Shown: positions 26,406 to 35,971, numbered from the stretch's first letter. The stretch: DNA of 64,000 nucleotides from an uncultured Lachnospiraceae bacterium (GCA_947564735.1 CANOEC010000009.1:1-64000), one strand, 5' to 3'. Notes: generated by a model not told the origin, from the sequence alone. Made by a program: numbers and translations.

Positions 26406-26942
26406 TCATTCAATCCTGTCGTCTAAATCCTTTTGCAGCATATCCAGATACGGTACCAAAATCCCATGCTTCTTTGGCAGAATATATTCCGGATTCAGCT
26501 CGTCGTAGCGAAAACTTTTTCTGCCACCCTCCTGTGCCCTGTCCCAGAAAAAACGGAGCATCTCATAGGGCAGATAGTAGAAAATATCCTTATGGGAATA
26601 ATATATTAGAAAAAAAGCGATTCCCTTCTGCTTCTCAAACTGTCCCATAAACGTTACCTGATGTTCATGAATATTCTGAAGGGAAAACGTATCTACTGCA
26701 CATTCCTTTGCATCGAAACAGACCGGTATCCCCTGCACCACACCGATATAATCCACCGTACTCTTCTGGTCGAAATAGGCAAGCGTAATGTGTCTGCTCT
26801 CTTTATCGATATTAATAGGCGTGATAGGGGTCGGCACTTTCTGGATGAGCGCCAGACCGTTTTCCAGATATTTTTCATTTGTTCTGTTAATTAAATCTTC
26901 CAGAGTTGAACCGCGCAGACCGCGGGAATTCCATGTCGCCAT
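26406..26942 (-). CDS. recU: Holliday junction resolvase RecU
   Basis: The 178-residue protein matches RecU from end to end: NSRGLRGSTLEDLINRTN at the N-terminus, QKVPTPITPI, STVDYIGVVQG with the catalytic Asp, and FDAKE with the Glu-x-Lys-type active site. RecU cuts Holliday junctions in recombination and chromosome segregation. The start is ATG 26942, preceded by GAGGA; the GTG at 26957 is part of that site. Only 24 bp separate the start from the repeat array. The protein is somewhat short, lacking an N-terminal extension seen in Bacillus. Confidence 0.92.
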   Translation of the reverse strand: MATWNSRGLRGSTLEDLINRTNEKYLENGLALIQKVPTPITPINIDKESRHITLAYFDQKSTVDYIGVVQGIPVCFDAKECAVDTFSLQNIHEHQVTFMGQFEKQKGIAFFLIYYSHKDIFYYLPYEMLRFFWDRAQEGGRKSFRYDELNPEYILPKKHGILVPYLDMLQKDLDDRIE

Positions 26943-26966
26943 GTCAGTGTTCCTCACATACTATAA

Positions 26967-27194
26967 GAAAATCTGCTTCGCAGATTATCTTGGGAAGAAC
27001 CTTTGGTTCTTCCGCGCTTTGGCGGAATTTCCTATTATACAGGAAAATCTGCTTCGCAGATTATCTTGGGAAGAACCTTCGGTTCTTCCGCGCTTTGGCG
27101 GAATTTCCTATTATACAAGAAAATCTGCTTCGCAGATTATCTTGAGAAGAACCTTCGGTTCTTCCACATTTGTCGAAATTTCCTATACTAGAGC
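26967..27194. repeat. Three tandem 76-bp structured repeat units
   Basis: Units start at 26967, 27043 and 27119. Each holds hairpin 1 (arms AATCTGC and GCAGATT, loop TTC), hairpin 2 (arms GAAGAACC and GGTTCTTC), a weaker CCGC/GCGG hairpin, and the tail TTTCCTATTATA. Units 1 and 2 are nearly identical; unit 3 is eroded in its last third. The array fills the gap between the pseudouridine synthase stop and recU. Another junction-like fragment (27204-27226) lies inside the 3' end of the synthase gene. A single copy occurs at 53223-53297. There are no spacers, so it is not CRISPR. Confidence 0.95.
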
Positions 27195-28276
27195 ATAATG
27201 CCGGGATTTCCTATTATGTGGAAAATATCGGGCAATTTGGCATAAAATGTTTTTTCGCTGATATCTTCAAAAGGCGCGGAAAGCCGTGGAAACACCACTT
27301 TATAGGCATGTAAAAGCTGGTATTTCACATGATATTTCTGCCGATACTCATCATTCCACGCCTTATCGCCGTATTTATAATCCCCCAGCAGCGGATGACC
27401 GATACTGGCAAGATGGGCACGTATCTGATGCGGCTTTCCGGTGATAAGTTCTACTTCAAGAAGCGTCTTATCATGCATTATCTCAAGCGGTCTGTAGCAA
27501 GTCCGGATATACGCCTTTTCTGCGTCCGCCGTCTTTTGCAAAAGAGCATTTCCCTCACTGGCAGTCTTTTCAGTCAGCGTAACGGATACTTTATTATGAT
27601 TCTCATCCTTGGAAAGATACCCTTCGACAAGCCTTTCTGTTCTGACCGCACCTTTTACATAGGTCTGATAATACTTGTGAAGCGTTCTGTTTTTTAAAAG
27701 TTCTCCTAAAAGCTGCGCACCCTGAAGCGACTTTGCGCATAACACGATACCGCTCGTATTGCGGTCAAGACGGTTACATACGGACGGTTTAAAAAAGGCA
27801 AGCTCGTCTTCCTTTATATAGCCGCTGTCAAGTAGGTATCCGATCAGCCACTCATTCAAAGAAGCATCCGTCCTCTCAGCCTTTTGTGATAAGACGCCCG
27901 CCGGTTTATCTGCAAGAAGAATGTGTTTGTTTTCATAGAGAACCTGTACCCCGGATAGTTTCCGATATGCCGCAAGATAGTCTGTTGTACTGCTTTTCCT
28001 TTCCCGCATCATCCCATTATCCTGCTCTACATCATTCAGACTGCCTGCAGCCGCCAATCCTCTGAACTTTAAGAGCGTCTCCCTAGCAAAATAAATCTTC
28101 ACACTGTCTCCGACGGCAACCTTCTCACTGCCATCAGCCTTCCTGTCATTAAGAGTAATGTTTTTTTTGCGCAGCATCTTATATAAAAAGCTGCTTCCGG
28201 CATTGGGTAATATCCGGTGCAGATATTTGTCAAAGCGCTGTCCGGCTTCTTTTTCCGTTATACTTGTCTGATACAT
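27188..28276 (-). CDS. RluA-family 23S rRNA/tRNA pseudouridine synthase
   Basis: The 362-residue protein has an N-terminal S4 RNA-binding domain (RFDKYLHRILPNAGSSFLYKMLRKKNI) and an RluA-type catalytic domain with the nucleophile Asp in CNRLDRNTSGIVL. Later motifs are GKPHQIRAHLASIGHPLLGD. It is closest to RluC/RluD in layout. The start is ATG 28276, with GAGG 6-7 nt upstream. An acidic and basic insert (about residues 78-110) separates the S4 and catalytic domains. The final dozen residues appear to be encoded by repeat-derived DNA. Confidence 0.92.
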   Translation of the reverse strand: MYQTSITEKEAGQRFDKYLHRILPNAGSSFLYKMLRKKNITLNDRKADGSEKVAVGDSVKIYFARETLLKFRGLAAAGSLNDVEQDNGMMRERKSSTTDYLAAYRKLSGVQVLYENKHILLADKPAGVLSQKAERTDASLNEWLIGYLLDSGYIKEDELAFFKPSVCNRLDRNTSGIVLCAKSLQGAQLLGELLKNRTLHKYYQTYVKGAVRTERLVEGYLSKDENHNKVSVTLTEKTASEGNALLQKTADAEKAYIRTCYRPLEIMHDKTLLEVELITGKPHQIRAHLASIGHPLLGDYKYGDKAWNDEYRQKYHVKYQLLHAYKVVFPRLSAPFEDISEKTFYAKLPDIFHIIGNPGIML

Positions 28277-28406
28277 TCCAATCCTCATTACAAAGCGTAG
28301 GCGTGAAAACACGCAGGCCATTTCCAGCCTGTTCCCAGATTCTGTTTATTTTTGCTCAGAACCAAACAGACCTTGTGACAAATCAGCACATCAGTATGCT
28401 GCTTTG

Positions 28407-28979
28407 TCAGATAGAGATGGCATACAATAAACTGATGATTCCATCCTTGTTCTTGTGTTCTTCTGCGGACAATGCAATTAACTGACTGAGTCGGTCAGTA
28501 TATTTGTCAGTCTGAGAAAAAATCTTAACCGTCATATTTTTAATCCCTTCCTGTTTAAGCATCTGTTCCAGATGTTTCTGCGCCTCATTACAGTCACATT
28601 TGGGTGTTTCAGTAATCCCGCACAGTACATTCCCTTTTAACGCCATGTGGCTGATGGGGAAATTCTTCTGATAGGAAGTAAAATACATATCATAAAATGT
28701 GGTGAGTTCCCCATCATAAACAGAAACCTTCTCTTTAAGCGCTTCACTGCACCCCTTTGCCTTCAAAAACATAATCAGGTTCACCGCGCTTTTGCAGGCA
28801 GGCAGACAGCCCAGCACCGCCACTATTGTCAGCAGGTTCCTGCTCGTTCCCGTGGTAAAATATCCCATAAGATACAATCCGACGCATACCGCAAAAAAAA
28901 GGAAGGTTCTGATTGCCGTCACCGCCTTATGATTTTCGATATAGCCGTAAGAACCTTTTTTGATTATTATGTTCCTCAT
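28407..28979 (-). CDS. Uncharacterised membrane protein
   Basis: I do not recognise the family. The 190-residue protein has a short basic N-terminus, two adjacent membrane segments (about 22-42 and 48-72) and a soluble C-terminal domain with three cysteines (GITETPKCDCNEAQKHLEQML). It starts 33 bp after the stop of the upstream YbaK-type gene and may be co-transcribed with it. Codon use looks like its neighbours. Confidence 0.75.
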   Translation of the reverse strand: MRNIIIKKGSYGYIENHKAVTAIRTFLFFAVCVGLYLMGYFTTGTSRNLLTIVAVLGCLPACKSAVNLIMFLKAKGCSEALKEKVSVYDGELTTFYDMYFTSYQKNFPISHMALKGNVLCGITETPKCDCNEAQKHLEQMLKQEGIKNMTVKIFSQTDKYTDRLSQLIALSAEEHKNKDGIISLLYAISI

Positions 28980-29012
28980 GATAAAATCTCCATAATTTCG
29001 CTGGGCGAAATC

Positions 29013-29486
29013 TCACTCTGTGCGCATCTTACAGACATCCACCCACTCCACATAACCAGAATACCGCTCCAGCTCCGGAATCGTCAGTTCGATTGCACTG
29101 TTGCCGCTGCCACACGCCGGAAATACCGTAGTAAATCTTTGTAATGATTTATCCAGATATACCGTAACCCCTTCGTTGATTCCGAAAGGACAGACGCCGC
29201 CTACGGCATGACCGACCAAGTCTTCCGCCTGTTTTGCTGTAAGCATCTTTGCTTTCACAGCGAATTTCGCCTTATATTTGGCATTGTCCACCTTCACGTC
29301 ACCGGCACAGATAACCAGAATGGGCTTCTCGTCTACCATAAAAGACAGCGATTTTGCAATCCGCGCCGGCTCGCAGCCAAGCGCCTGCGCAGCAAGTTCC
29401 ACGGTTGCGCTGGATTCTGCAAGTTCAATGATACGATCCTCCATGCCATATTGTCTGAAATATTCTTTTACCCGTTCAATTGCCAA
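29013..29486 (-). CDS. YbaK/ProX-type aminoacyl-tRNA deacylase
   Basis: The 157-residue protein matches the YbaK/EbsC superfamily, which hydrolyses mischarged tRNAs such as Cys-tRNA(Pro). The features are AAQALGCEPARIAKSLSFMV, the substrate lysine region, GGVCPFGI and the closing VFPACGSGNSAIELT. The start was set at a TTG (29486). The sequence around it reads as the family N-terminus and GAGGAG lies 6 nt upstream; the open frame further upstream carries no homology. Confidence 0.88.
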   Translation of the reverse strand: MAIERVKEYFRQYGMEDRIIELAESSATVELAAQALGCEPARIAKSLSFMVDEKPILVICAGDVKVDNAKYKAKFAVKAKMLTAKQAEDLVGHAVGGVCPFGINEGVTVYLDKSLQRFTTVFPACGSGNSAIELTIPELERYSGYVEWVDVCKMRTE

Positions 29487-29586
29487 GATTTTCTCCTCAC
29501 CTTCCGTATTTATGTATTCCCTATTTATGCCTTCCGCGCATTCGCCGCCGACAGCGTCCATGTATCCAAAACACTTTACGGAATCA

Positions 29587-30336
29587 TCACATCAATATCT
29601 GCATCACATTCTGCACACCCTGCGTCAACAGATATAACGCCTTCATTGGCAGCCCGCACACGGAAACCGACTTTCCCATTTTACAGTCTGCAATCGCCTT
29701 TGCCACCACACATTCCGTCTTCGCCATCGTCAGCTTTTTGAGTCTGCCCATGTGAGACGCGTCCCCGTAGGCATGCGCTAAAAAGGGCGTATTGACGGGA
29801 CCGGGGCAGACTGCGGTCACACTGATTCCCTTTGCCTGTAATTCCTTTGACAAAGCCCTGCTCAAAGAGTATACATAGGATTTTGTTGCCGCATAGACCG
29901 CAAAAGCCGCCTGCGGTACAAACGCCGCTCCCGAAGAAAACTGTATGATTCTGCTTCCACGGCGCATATATGGCAGACAAATCTCCGTCATTTGTGTCAA
30001 TGCCATAATATTCAAGCGAATCATTCCGGAGATATCTGCACTGCTCTGCTTCACAAATTCACCGTAGCTTCCCACGCCCGCACAATTAACCAGCACCGTA
30101 ATCTTAGGATTGCTGATTGCCAGCACTTCCGCAAACTGCGCCATCTCCCGCTCATTTGTCATGTCGATCACAATGGTTTTTGCCCTCGTCCGCATTGTTC
30201 CCGCCAGCTGCTCCATAGGTTCTCTTCTGCGGGCAAGCAGCCAGATTTCATCGGTTTTTCCTATATTACGGTCTAGTTGCCTTGCAAATTCCATCCCCAT
30301 GCCGGAGGATGCGCCTGTGATAATTGCAATATTCAT
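29587..30336 (-). CDS. Short-chain dehydrogenase/reductase
   Basis: The 249-residue SDR has the NAD(P)-binding GASSGMG motif near the N-terminus, NCAG, the catalytic serine in QFSSGAA and the YAATK catalytic Tyr-Lys pair. It has arginines (LARRR) after the second strand that favour NADP. A C-terminal hydrophobic helix (MKALYLLTQGVQNVM) resembles the DltE/YqjQ-like SDR group, which often sits at membranes. The start is ATG 30336, with AAGG upstream. Substrate unknown. Confidence 0.9.
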   Translation of the reverse strand: MNIAIITGASSGMGMEFARQLDRNIGKTDEIWLLARRREPMEQLAGTMRTRAKTIVIDMTNEREMAQFAEVLAISNPKITVLVNCAGVGSYGEFVKQSSADISGMIRLNIMALTQMTEICLPYMRRGSRIIQFSSGAAFVPQAAFAVYAATKSYVYSLSRALSKELQAKGISVTAVCPGPVNTPFLAHAYGDASHMGRLKKLTMAKTECVVAKAIADCKMGKSVSVCGLPMKALYLLTQGVQNVMQILM

Positions 30337-30436
30337 CCGCCTTAATCCTTCCCTCTGTCCGTAAAACTGCTCATGTAACATAAGTTAGACGCAAGCTTTC
30401 TTTGCCTGCGCCCATTTTATCACGTTAACTATGATT

Positions 30437-32344
30437 TTACACTAAAATTGCATTTTGTAAAGGGTTTCCATCCGAATCTTTATAATACTGTGCCTGTGCA
30501 TTCCACAATTCATAATACTTTCCGTTCTTATCAGCCACCAGTTCTTTGTGGCTTCCAAGCTGTACCAGTTCCCCTTCATGAAAAACCGCTATTTTCTCAC
30601 AGAATCGGCAGGAAGAAAGTCTATGGGAAATGTACACTGCCGTTTTCGTTCCTGTTATCCTGCCAAAGTTGGCGTAAATCTCATATTCGGCAAGCGGGTC
30701 GAGCGCCGCCGTCGGCTCATCTAGCAGGATAAAAGGCGCTTCTTTATAAATCGCCCTTGCAATCGCGATCTTCTGTGCTTCACCGCCGGAAATCTCGATG
30801 CCCGAATCATCATAATCTTTATAAAGATACGTAAAAAGTCCTTCCTCCAATGTCTCAAGACGCGCCCCGAAACCGGCATCTTCCAGACATTTTCTGACCA
30901 GCGCACTGTCATAGGTGCGTGATACTGCAATATTTTCCGCAAGCAGAAACGGATATAATGTGTAATCCTGAAAGACGACGGAAAACAGCCTGCAATACTC
31001 TTCCTGTTTGAATTTTTTGATATCCACGCCGTTTAACAGAATCTCACCTTCCTGCGGGTCATACAGTCTGCACAGAAGCTTAATCATTGTCGTCTTGCCG
31101 GAACCGTTCATGCCGACAATTGCCAGTTTCTCGCCGACTGTCAGCTTCATGGTTAAATTTTTCAAGACATACTGCTCCGTTCCCGGATATTTGAAGGACA
31201 CATTCTTAAATTCGATGCTGTATTCACCGTCGCTGCGCTTCTCAACGGGAATTTTTCCTTTATACATTTCGTCCTGCAGATGAATCAGTTCCAGCGTGCT
31301 CAACTGCTTTCTCGCTATCAGCGCCAGAGCGGACCAGCCGTTAATAAGTCCTGTCGCCGCTTCGAGAAATCTGCCAAGGCATCCGGCAAACCGCACTACA
31401 TTTCCAATCGTAATCGTACCTGCCAAGGCTATCACTGCCACAATCAAGTAGGATGCACCGCTTACTGCACCGCTCATCATGGCTGCAAAAAAGCCCGCCA
31501 TGCCGTCGCCAAAGGAAGATTTTAATAACATCTTACGGAAACCTGTATGCTGCAGCACTTCCGTAGTCCAGCGCTTCATCAAATCATAGCTTTCGTAGAT
31601 ACGGACATCTTTACCATTTTTATAGTTGAATGTTTCCTGCCCTGCAAAATCCCATGCAAAACAAAACATTTCTTCTTTTTCTTCCACCGTTTTTTCTTCA
31701 TGATAACGCAGGTAATCGCCCTGCTTGCGATAATGAACCTGCAGACACATGGAGACGGTCAGCACAACAATCAAAACAATAAGAATCCCCCAGCCTGCAG
31801 GCGCCTTGGATTTTACCAGATATCCTGCTGCAGGCAGACCGACGATTGCCGCCCCGATAAGATGAAAGATATGCTCCATGATCCTGTTGACTTCCCAAAA
31901 AAGGCTGTTGATTCCCGCGCCCCAATTTCTGTCTTTTCTGATGCGGTCTTTCAAACGTTTTACTTCCGGGCTGTCAATCCTCGCATAATCCATCTCAAGT
32001 ATTTTCGCATAAGATTCACTTTCGTACCTATAATATATTTCCTCTCTGTGCACCTCCATCCTGTTGCGAATTGTGCCCGAAAGAAATTGCACCAACAAAA
32101 TCACAGACACCGCCGCCATGATAACCGTAAATAATTCCCTGTTATCCATATGCATACTGATTCCGTCCAGAATATAGGCTGACAACATCAGCTCCATGTA
32201 AGGCACCGCTGTCTTAAGTAACAGCGAAATTCCCATCACCGGAAAATAGGATTTGTCCATTTCATACCCGTATTTCAGAACCTTTACAATATTTTTCAAA
32301 TGTTCGCGAAACGAAAGCTTCGCCATCAAATAATCTGTCTCCAT
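30437..32344 (-). CDS. ABC exporter half-transporter (second of pair)
   Basis: This 635-residue fused permease-ATPase has six membrane segments in residues 30-345. Its ATPase domain has Walker A GMNGSGKTT (411-419), signature SGGEAQK (519-525) and Walker B FILLDEP (538-544). The signature departs slightly from LSGGQ. Its start overlaps the end of the upstream ABC gene by 19 bp, with AGGAGG just before the ATG, so the two are coupled and likely form a heterodimeric exporter. Candidate cargo includes peptides, lipids or drugs; nothing here decides it. Confidence 0.92.
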   Translation of the reverse strand: METDYLMAKLSFREHLKNIVKVLKYGYEMDKSYFPVMGISLLLKTAVPYMELMLSAYILDGISMHMDNRELFTVIMAAVSVILLVQFLSGTIRNRMEVHREEIYYRYESESYAKILEMDYARIDSPEVKRLKDRIRKDRNWGAGINSLFWEVNRIMEHIFHLIGAAIVGLPAAGYLVKSKAPAGWGILIVLIVVLTVSMCLQVHYRKQGDYLRYHEEKTVEEKEEMFCFAWDFAGQETFNYKNGKDVRIYESYDLMKRWTTEVLQHTGFRKMLLKSSFGDGMAGFFAAMMSGAVSGASYLIVAVIALAGTITIGNVVRFAGCLGRFLEAATGLINGWSALALIARKQLSTLELIHLQDEMYKGKIPVEKRSDGEYSIEFKNVSFKYPGTEQYVLKNLTMKLTVGEKLAIVGMNGSGKTTMIKLLCRLYDPQEGEILLNGVDIKKFKQEEYCRLFSVVFQDYTLYPFLLAENIAVSRTYDSALVRKCLEDAGFGARLETLEEGLFTYLYKDYDDSGIEISGGEAQKIAIARAIYKEAPFILLDEPTAALDPLAEYEIYANFGRITGTKTAVYISHRLSSCRFCEKIAVFHEGELVQLGSHKELVADKNGKYYELWNAQAQYYKDSDGNPLQNAILV

Positions 32345-34179
32345 GACTCCTCCTGTTGATAATAACTGCTCTGTATTTCAAACATTTCAGCATACTTCCC
32401 GCCTGCCGCCATCAGTTCATCATGGGTGCCATCCTCGATGATTTTACCATTCTCCAGCAGCACGACTCTGTCAGAGAATCTGGTACTGGCAAGCCTGTGG
32501 GAAATAAAGATTGCCGTTTTCCCCTGACTGTACTGACTATAATGTTCATAAATTTCACTCTCGGCAATCGGGTCGAGCGCCGCCGTCGGCTCGTCTAATA
32601 TCATAACCGGTGCGTCTTTGTAGAGCGCCCTTGCAAGCAGAAACCTCTGCTTTTGCCCGCCTGAAAGTTCCACACCGTCTTCCATCATAATCTTTGTCAT
32701 ATAACTATGCAGCCCGATTCCCTTTTCCAAAAAAGTATGTTTTAATCCCGCCTGTTCAAGCGCCTCCCACGCTTTTTTCCCATCCGCCCGCTCTATACGG
32801 TCCATTGCCAGATTCTCCAAAACCGTAAACGGAAAAATGATGGTCTCCTGAAAAATTGCTGAAAAAAGCCGATACAGCTCTTTTCGCGGAAACTCATTCC
32901 GGTCAATCCCGTTTATGAGAATCTGTCCCGCATCCGGCTCATACATGCCGCACAAAAGCTTTACAAGTGTCGTCTTACCCGCACCATTCACCCCCACAAG
33001 CGCAAGTTTCTCGCCCTTATGGATTGTCAGATTCAAATCCCGAAAGATTGTTCTGTCTTCCTCCCCGTCACTCCCCTTATAAGAAAAATCCACATGCCGG
33101 AATGTAATTTCTATGGGAAAAGAAAACTGGTCAATGTGTCTTTTACCGCTCTTTCTGTTTTCTTCCGGAAGCTTCAGATACTGTCTGATATAATCCGTAT
33201 CGTTTGCCGCCCTGCGCAGCGCAGCAAAAGAGCCCATAATACTGTTGATAAACCCCGAAAATCCTGTAACCGCACCGAAATACAGCACAAACTCCCCAAC
33301 GCTCACACTGCCTGCCGCAGTCTGATATAAAAGATATGCATAAGCGCCCAGATTACGCACTGCGGCAAGTACAAGCCCCACTTTCTCATAGAAGTCATCC
33401 CTCCTTTTGGATTTCTGTGCCAAGCTCCTCAATTCCCCAATCGCCTGATTGCGAAGTGCAAGCATCCAGCTTTTCATACCATAAATGCGGATATCCTTTG
33501 CGCCATACACATTGCCCATGGTATTCTGTACACAATAGAAATGTTTCTGCGCTGCAGCTCTTTCATCCCTGAGCGATTCTTCGTATCTGATATGGCACAT
33601 GCTGATTCCATAATTGATAAACGCAAGCACCGACAGGATGAGAAACATAGACACACTCAGATAGGCAAGCACTGTGGAATACAAGAGAAAGCTTAACAGA
33701 TTAATGCATAAATCAACGGTACCATTCACCATCTGGGAACTTGCTGACCAGTCCCCGCCCTGCACCGTGTTACATGCTTTCCAGTACAGCTTCTTGAGTT
33801 CACCAGCCTCCTGATCCGAATATTTCAGACGCAGACTTTTCAAGAAAAAAATGCCCAGTATATTTGTTCTCTGTATATTGTAAAGATTATATTTTCCCGC
33901 TTGAATGCCGTTTTTTAGACCAAGAGCGGTCATCATGAGCAGACTGTAGCCACCCAGTATAATCACCACCCGCCCTGTGTCTGCTCTCTGTTCCACCAAG
34001 TCTATGGCAAGCTTCGGCAGGTAAATGGTAAGTAAAGGAATACACGCGCCGAGTATGATTTCTGCCCCACAGAAAAACAGCACAAGCGGCTCTTCCCGTT
34101 TGTAAAACCGGACAAAAAACCAGATGTCGCTTAGAATAGAATAATGTTTCAATGCCCTTTGTTTCTTTTCCGCTTCCAT
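32326..34179 (-). CDS. ABC exporter half-transporter (first of pair)
   Basis: The 617-residue protein has membrane segments over about residues 33-320 and an ATPase domain with Walker A GVNGAGKTT (396-404), canonical LSGGQKQRFLLARAL, Walker B MILDEPTAALD and the H-loop FISHRLAS. It has the standard signature that its partner lacks, as is frequent in heterodimeric exporters with one degenerate site. It lies downstream of a two-component system but beyond a terminator, so it probably has its own promoter between 34180 and 34300. Confidence 0.92.
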   Translation of the reverse strand: MEAEKKQRALKHYSILSDIWFFVRFYKREEPLVLFFCGAEIILGACIPLLTIYLPKLAIDLVEQRADTGRVVIILGGYSLLMMTALGLKNGIQAGKYNLYNIQRTNILGIFFLKSLRLKYSDQEAGELKKLYWKACNTVQGGDWSASSQMVNGTVDLCINLLSFLLYSTVLAYLSVSMFLILSVLAFINYGISMCHIRYEESLRDERAAAQKHFYCVQNTMGNVYGAKDIRIYGMKSWMLALRNQAIGELRSLAQKSKRRDDFYEKVGLVLAAVRNLGAYAYLLYQTAAGSVSVGEFVLYFGAVTGFSGFINSIMGSFAALRRAANDTDYIRQYLKLPEENRKSGKRHIDQFSFPIEITFRHVDFSYKGSDGEEDRTIFRDLNLTIHKGEKLALVGVNGAGKTTLVKLLCGMYEPDAGQILINGIDRNEFPRKELYRLFSAIFQETIIFPFTVLENLAMDRIERADGKKAWEALEQAGLKHTFLEKGIGLHSYMTKIMMEDGVELSGGQKQRFLLARALYKDAPVMILDEPTAALDPIAESEIYEHYSQYSQGKTAIFISHRLASTRFSDRVVLLENGKIIEDGTHDELMAAGGKYAEMFEIQSSYYQQEESWRQII

Positions 34180-34300
34180 AATTGCCCATCCTTTTTATGA
34201 ATTTTTACTTTGATTGCACGCCAGCCGGCATTCGCCTTAAATGATTTATGCTTCCGCAATTTCCTATGACATAAAATATAACACAGGAAGCTTCATGATA

Positions 34301-34334
34301 TAAAAAATGTGCACGAGCGGTCATGCCCATGCAC
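34301..34334 (-). terminator. Terminator between sensor kinase and ABC genes
   Basis: Minus strand: a 10-bp stem with two G-U pairs (34325-34334 with 34309-34318), 6-nt loop, then ATTTTTTA (34301-34308). It lies about 40 bp past the kinase stop and separates the regulatory pair from the exporter pair. Confidence 0.82.
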
Positions 34335-34371
34335 GAATGGTATTTGTATCTTCTAAAAGTACTATCCTTCT

Positions 34372-35151
34372 TTATAATGAAGCGTTCCCATATACGGGCG
34401 CTGCGAGAGGAAGCATAATTTCTGTGGCAAATACCCCCTCCTCATGCTGACGCTCCAGATAACCGTGATATTTATCCACTACCTTATCAATACGCATCAG
34501 CCCGAAACCGTGATGCTCCCTATTCTTGGTGGAAATATAGACGCCGCCAGCCTTTTTCGGACTGTCTCCTACCGCATTCATAATGTAGATATAAAGCTGC
34601 CCCTTCAGGATATCCATATAAACGCGGATAAACCGCCTTCCTTCCTGCTGTATCTTCATACACGCCTCTATGGCATTATCCATCAGATTTCCTACAATCA
34701 GACAGACATCCACTTCCGTAAACGAAGCCGCTAAATCCTTCGGCACGATTGCTTTTGCCTCCACGACAATTCCCTTCGACGCTGCCACGGAAATCTTGCT
34801 GTTAAGAATTGCATCCACCATCACATTCCCCGTTTTAATGACAGTGTCAACCGTAGTCAAATCCGTATCCAGCTTATTCAGATAATCTTCCAGCTCCTTA
34901 ATCCTTCCCATTGTCAGATATGCCTTCATGGTCTGTATATGATTGTGGTAATCATGCCGCCAGCCCCTCGTCTGCCGGTACATATTCTGTACTTCCTCGC
35001 AGTGCTTCTCTAACAGGTCGCTCTGGTAACGCAGCGTGCGCCTGTCCACAAGCCCATAGACCAGATACCTCAGAAAAAGAAGAAACCCGGCAAATATAAC
35101 CGCGATTCCGCCAAAAGTCAATATCCATATCAGTAGTGTTTCATTTTTCAT
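34372..35151 (-). CDS. GHKL-type sensor histidine kinase (AgrC-like)
   Basis: The 259-residue protein has one N-terminal membrane helix (about 8-30), a coiled region, the phosphoacceptor RHDYHNH, the N-box NLMDNAIEAC and the G-box HHGFGLMRI. AgrC-type kinases usually have six or seven membrane helices; this one has only one, so it senses through a short external stretch or an internal signal. It is encoded 91 bp after the LytTR response regulator gene, its likely partner. Confidence 0.9.
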   Translation of the reverse strand: MKNETLLIWILTFGGIAVIFAGFLLFLRYLVYGLVDRRTLRYQSDLLEKHCEEVQNMYRQTRGWRHDYHNHIQTMKAYLTMGRIKELEDYLNKLDTDLTTVDTVIKTGNVMVDAILNSKISVAASKGIVVEAKAIVPKDLAASFTEVDVCLIVGNLMDNAIEACMKIQQEGRRFIRVYMDILKGQLYIYIMNAVGDSPKKAGGVYISTKNREHHGFGLMRIDKVVDKYHGYLERQHEEGVFATEIMLPLAAPVYGNASL

Positions 35152-35242
35152 GCCAGTCTCCTTATCCTGTTACAACATCATATCCTGTCCATTAATTCGT
35201 TAATCATTTATATCCTGCACAGTCATCGTTTCCTATCAATGC

Positions 35243-35971
35243 TCAGAACGCACGAAAATGCTGAATGAACGCCCGGTTTATCTCCGCATACAGCCGTCTG
35301 CTTACCGGAATGACACTTCCGCTGTCAAGCGTAATCTCCATCCTGCCAATTCGCCGGATGCTGCCGATGCTGCACAGATAAGAGCGGTGACATCTGGCGA
35401 AATCATACATTGCCAGCAGCTTCTCCATTTCGGAAATGCCTTCCATTATCTCAATTTGTATCCATTTTCCAGTATCCGCATTCTCGCACACTTCCATGAG
35501 GCTGCCGTGTCCCCTCGCCTCGACATAAGAAATCCGATCAACCAAAATCCGGATAACCTCTTCTCTGCCATGCACAAGTACATATTCCCGCTTAAGGCTG
35601 CGCCGCAGCACCTTATCCATGCACTGTCCGATTTTCTCCATGCTGATTGGTTTTAACAGATAATGAAGCGCCTCTACCTCATAACCATCTTCCATGTAAT
35701 CCGTGATGCCCGTCGTAAATACGATGGCGATATCTTCATTTTTCTTTCTGATGCTCCTCGCCATCTCCATACCATTCATTCCCTCCATCTGGATATCTAC
35801 GAACAGCACGTCGAAATCTTTCGTTTCCGCCCATACAAATAAAAAGCTTTCGGCATTGGGAAACTCCCGTATGAAAACCTCCTGCCCATGTTTCCTGCCC
35901 CATGTATGAAGATATTCTGCTAACAGGTCCGTATGAATTTGTTCGTCCTCGATAATGGCAATGTGCAGCAT
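35243..35971 (-). CDS. LytTR-family response regulator
   Basis: The 242-residue protein has a receiver domain with acidic pocket IIEDEQ and phosphoacceptor Asp in LFVDIQMEG, the threonine in FTTGI, and the lysine in LLKPI. A LytTR DNA-binding domain follows (about 135-235, FARCHRSYLCSIGSI). The start is ATG 35971, with AAGGGA upstream. It is the first gene of the regulator-kinase unit and divergent from xpaC. The targets are probably the ABC exporter genes downstream, by proximity only. Confidence 0.93.
   Translation of the reverse strand: MLHIAIIEDEQIHTDLLAEYLHTWGRKHGQEVFIREFPNAESFLFVWAETKDFDVLFVDIQMEGMNGMEMARSIRKKNEDIAIVFTTGITDYMEDGYEVEALHYLLKPISMEKIGQCMDKVLRRSLKREYVLVHGREEVIRILVDRISYVEARGHGSLMEVCENADTGKWIQIEIMEGISEMEKLLAMYDFARCHRSYLCSIGSIRRIGRMEITLDSGSVIPVSRRLYAEINRAFIQHFRAF

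Noticed and set aside
26967-27194. CRISPR array
   Set aside because: Units follow each other directly with no variable spacers and no cas gene is nearby.
30382-30436. Hairpin around 30390-30415 as terminator of the SDR or ABC gene
   Set aside because: The stem depends on G-U pairs and no T-run follows on the minus strand, so support is too weak.
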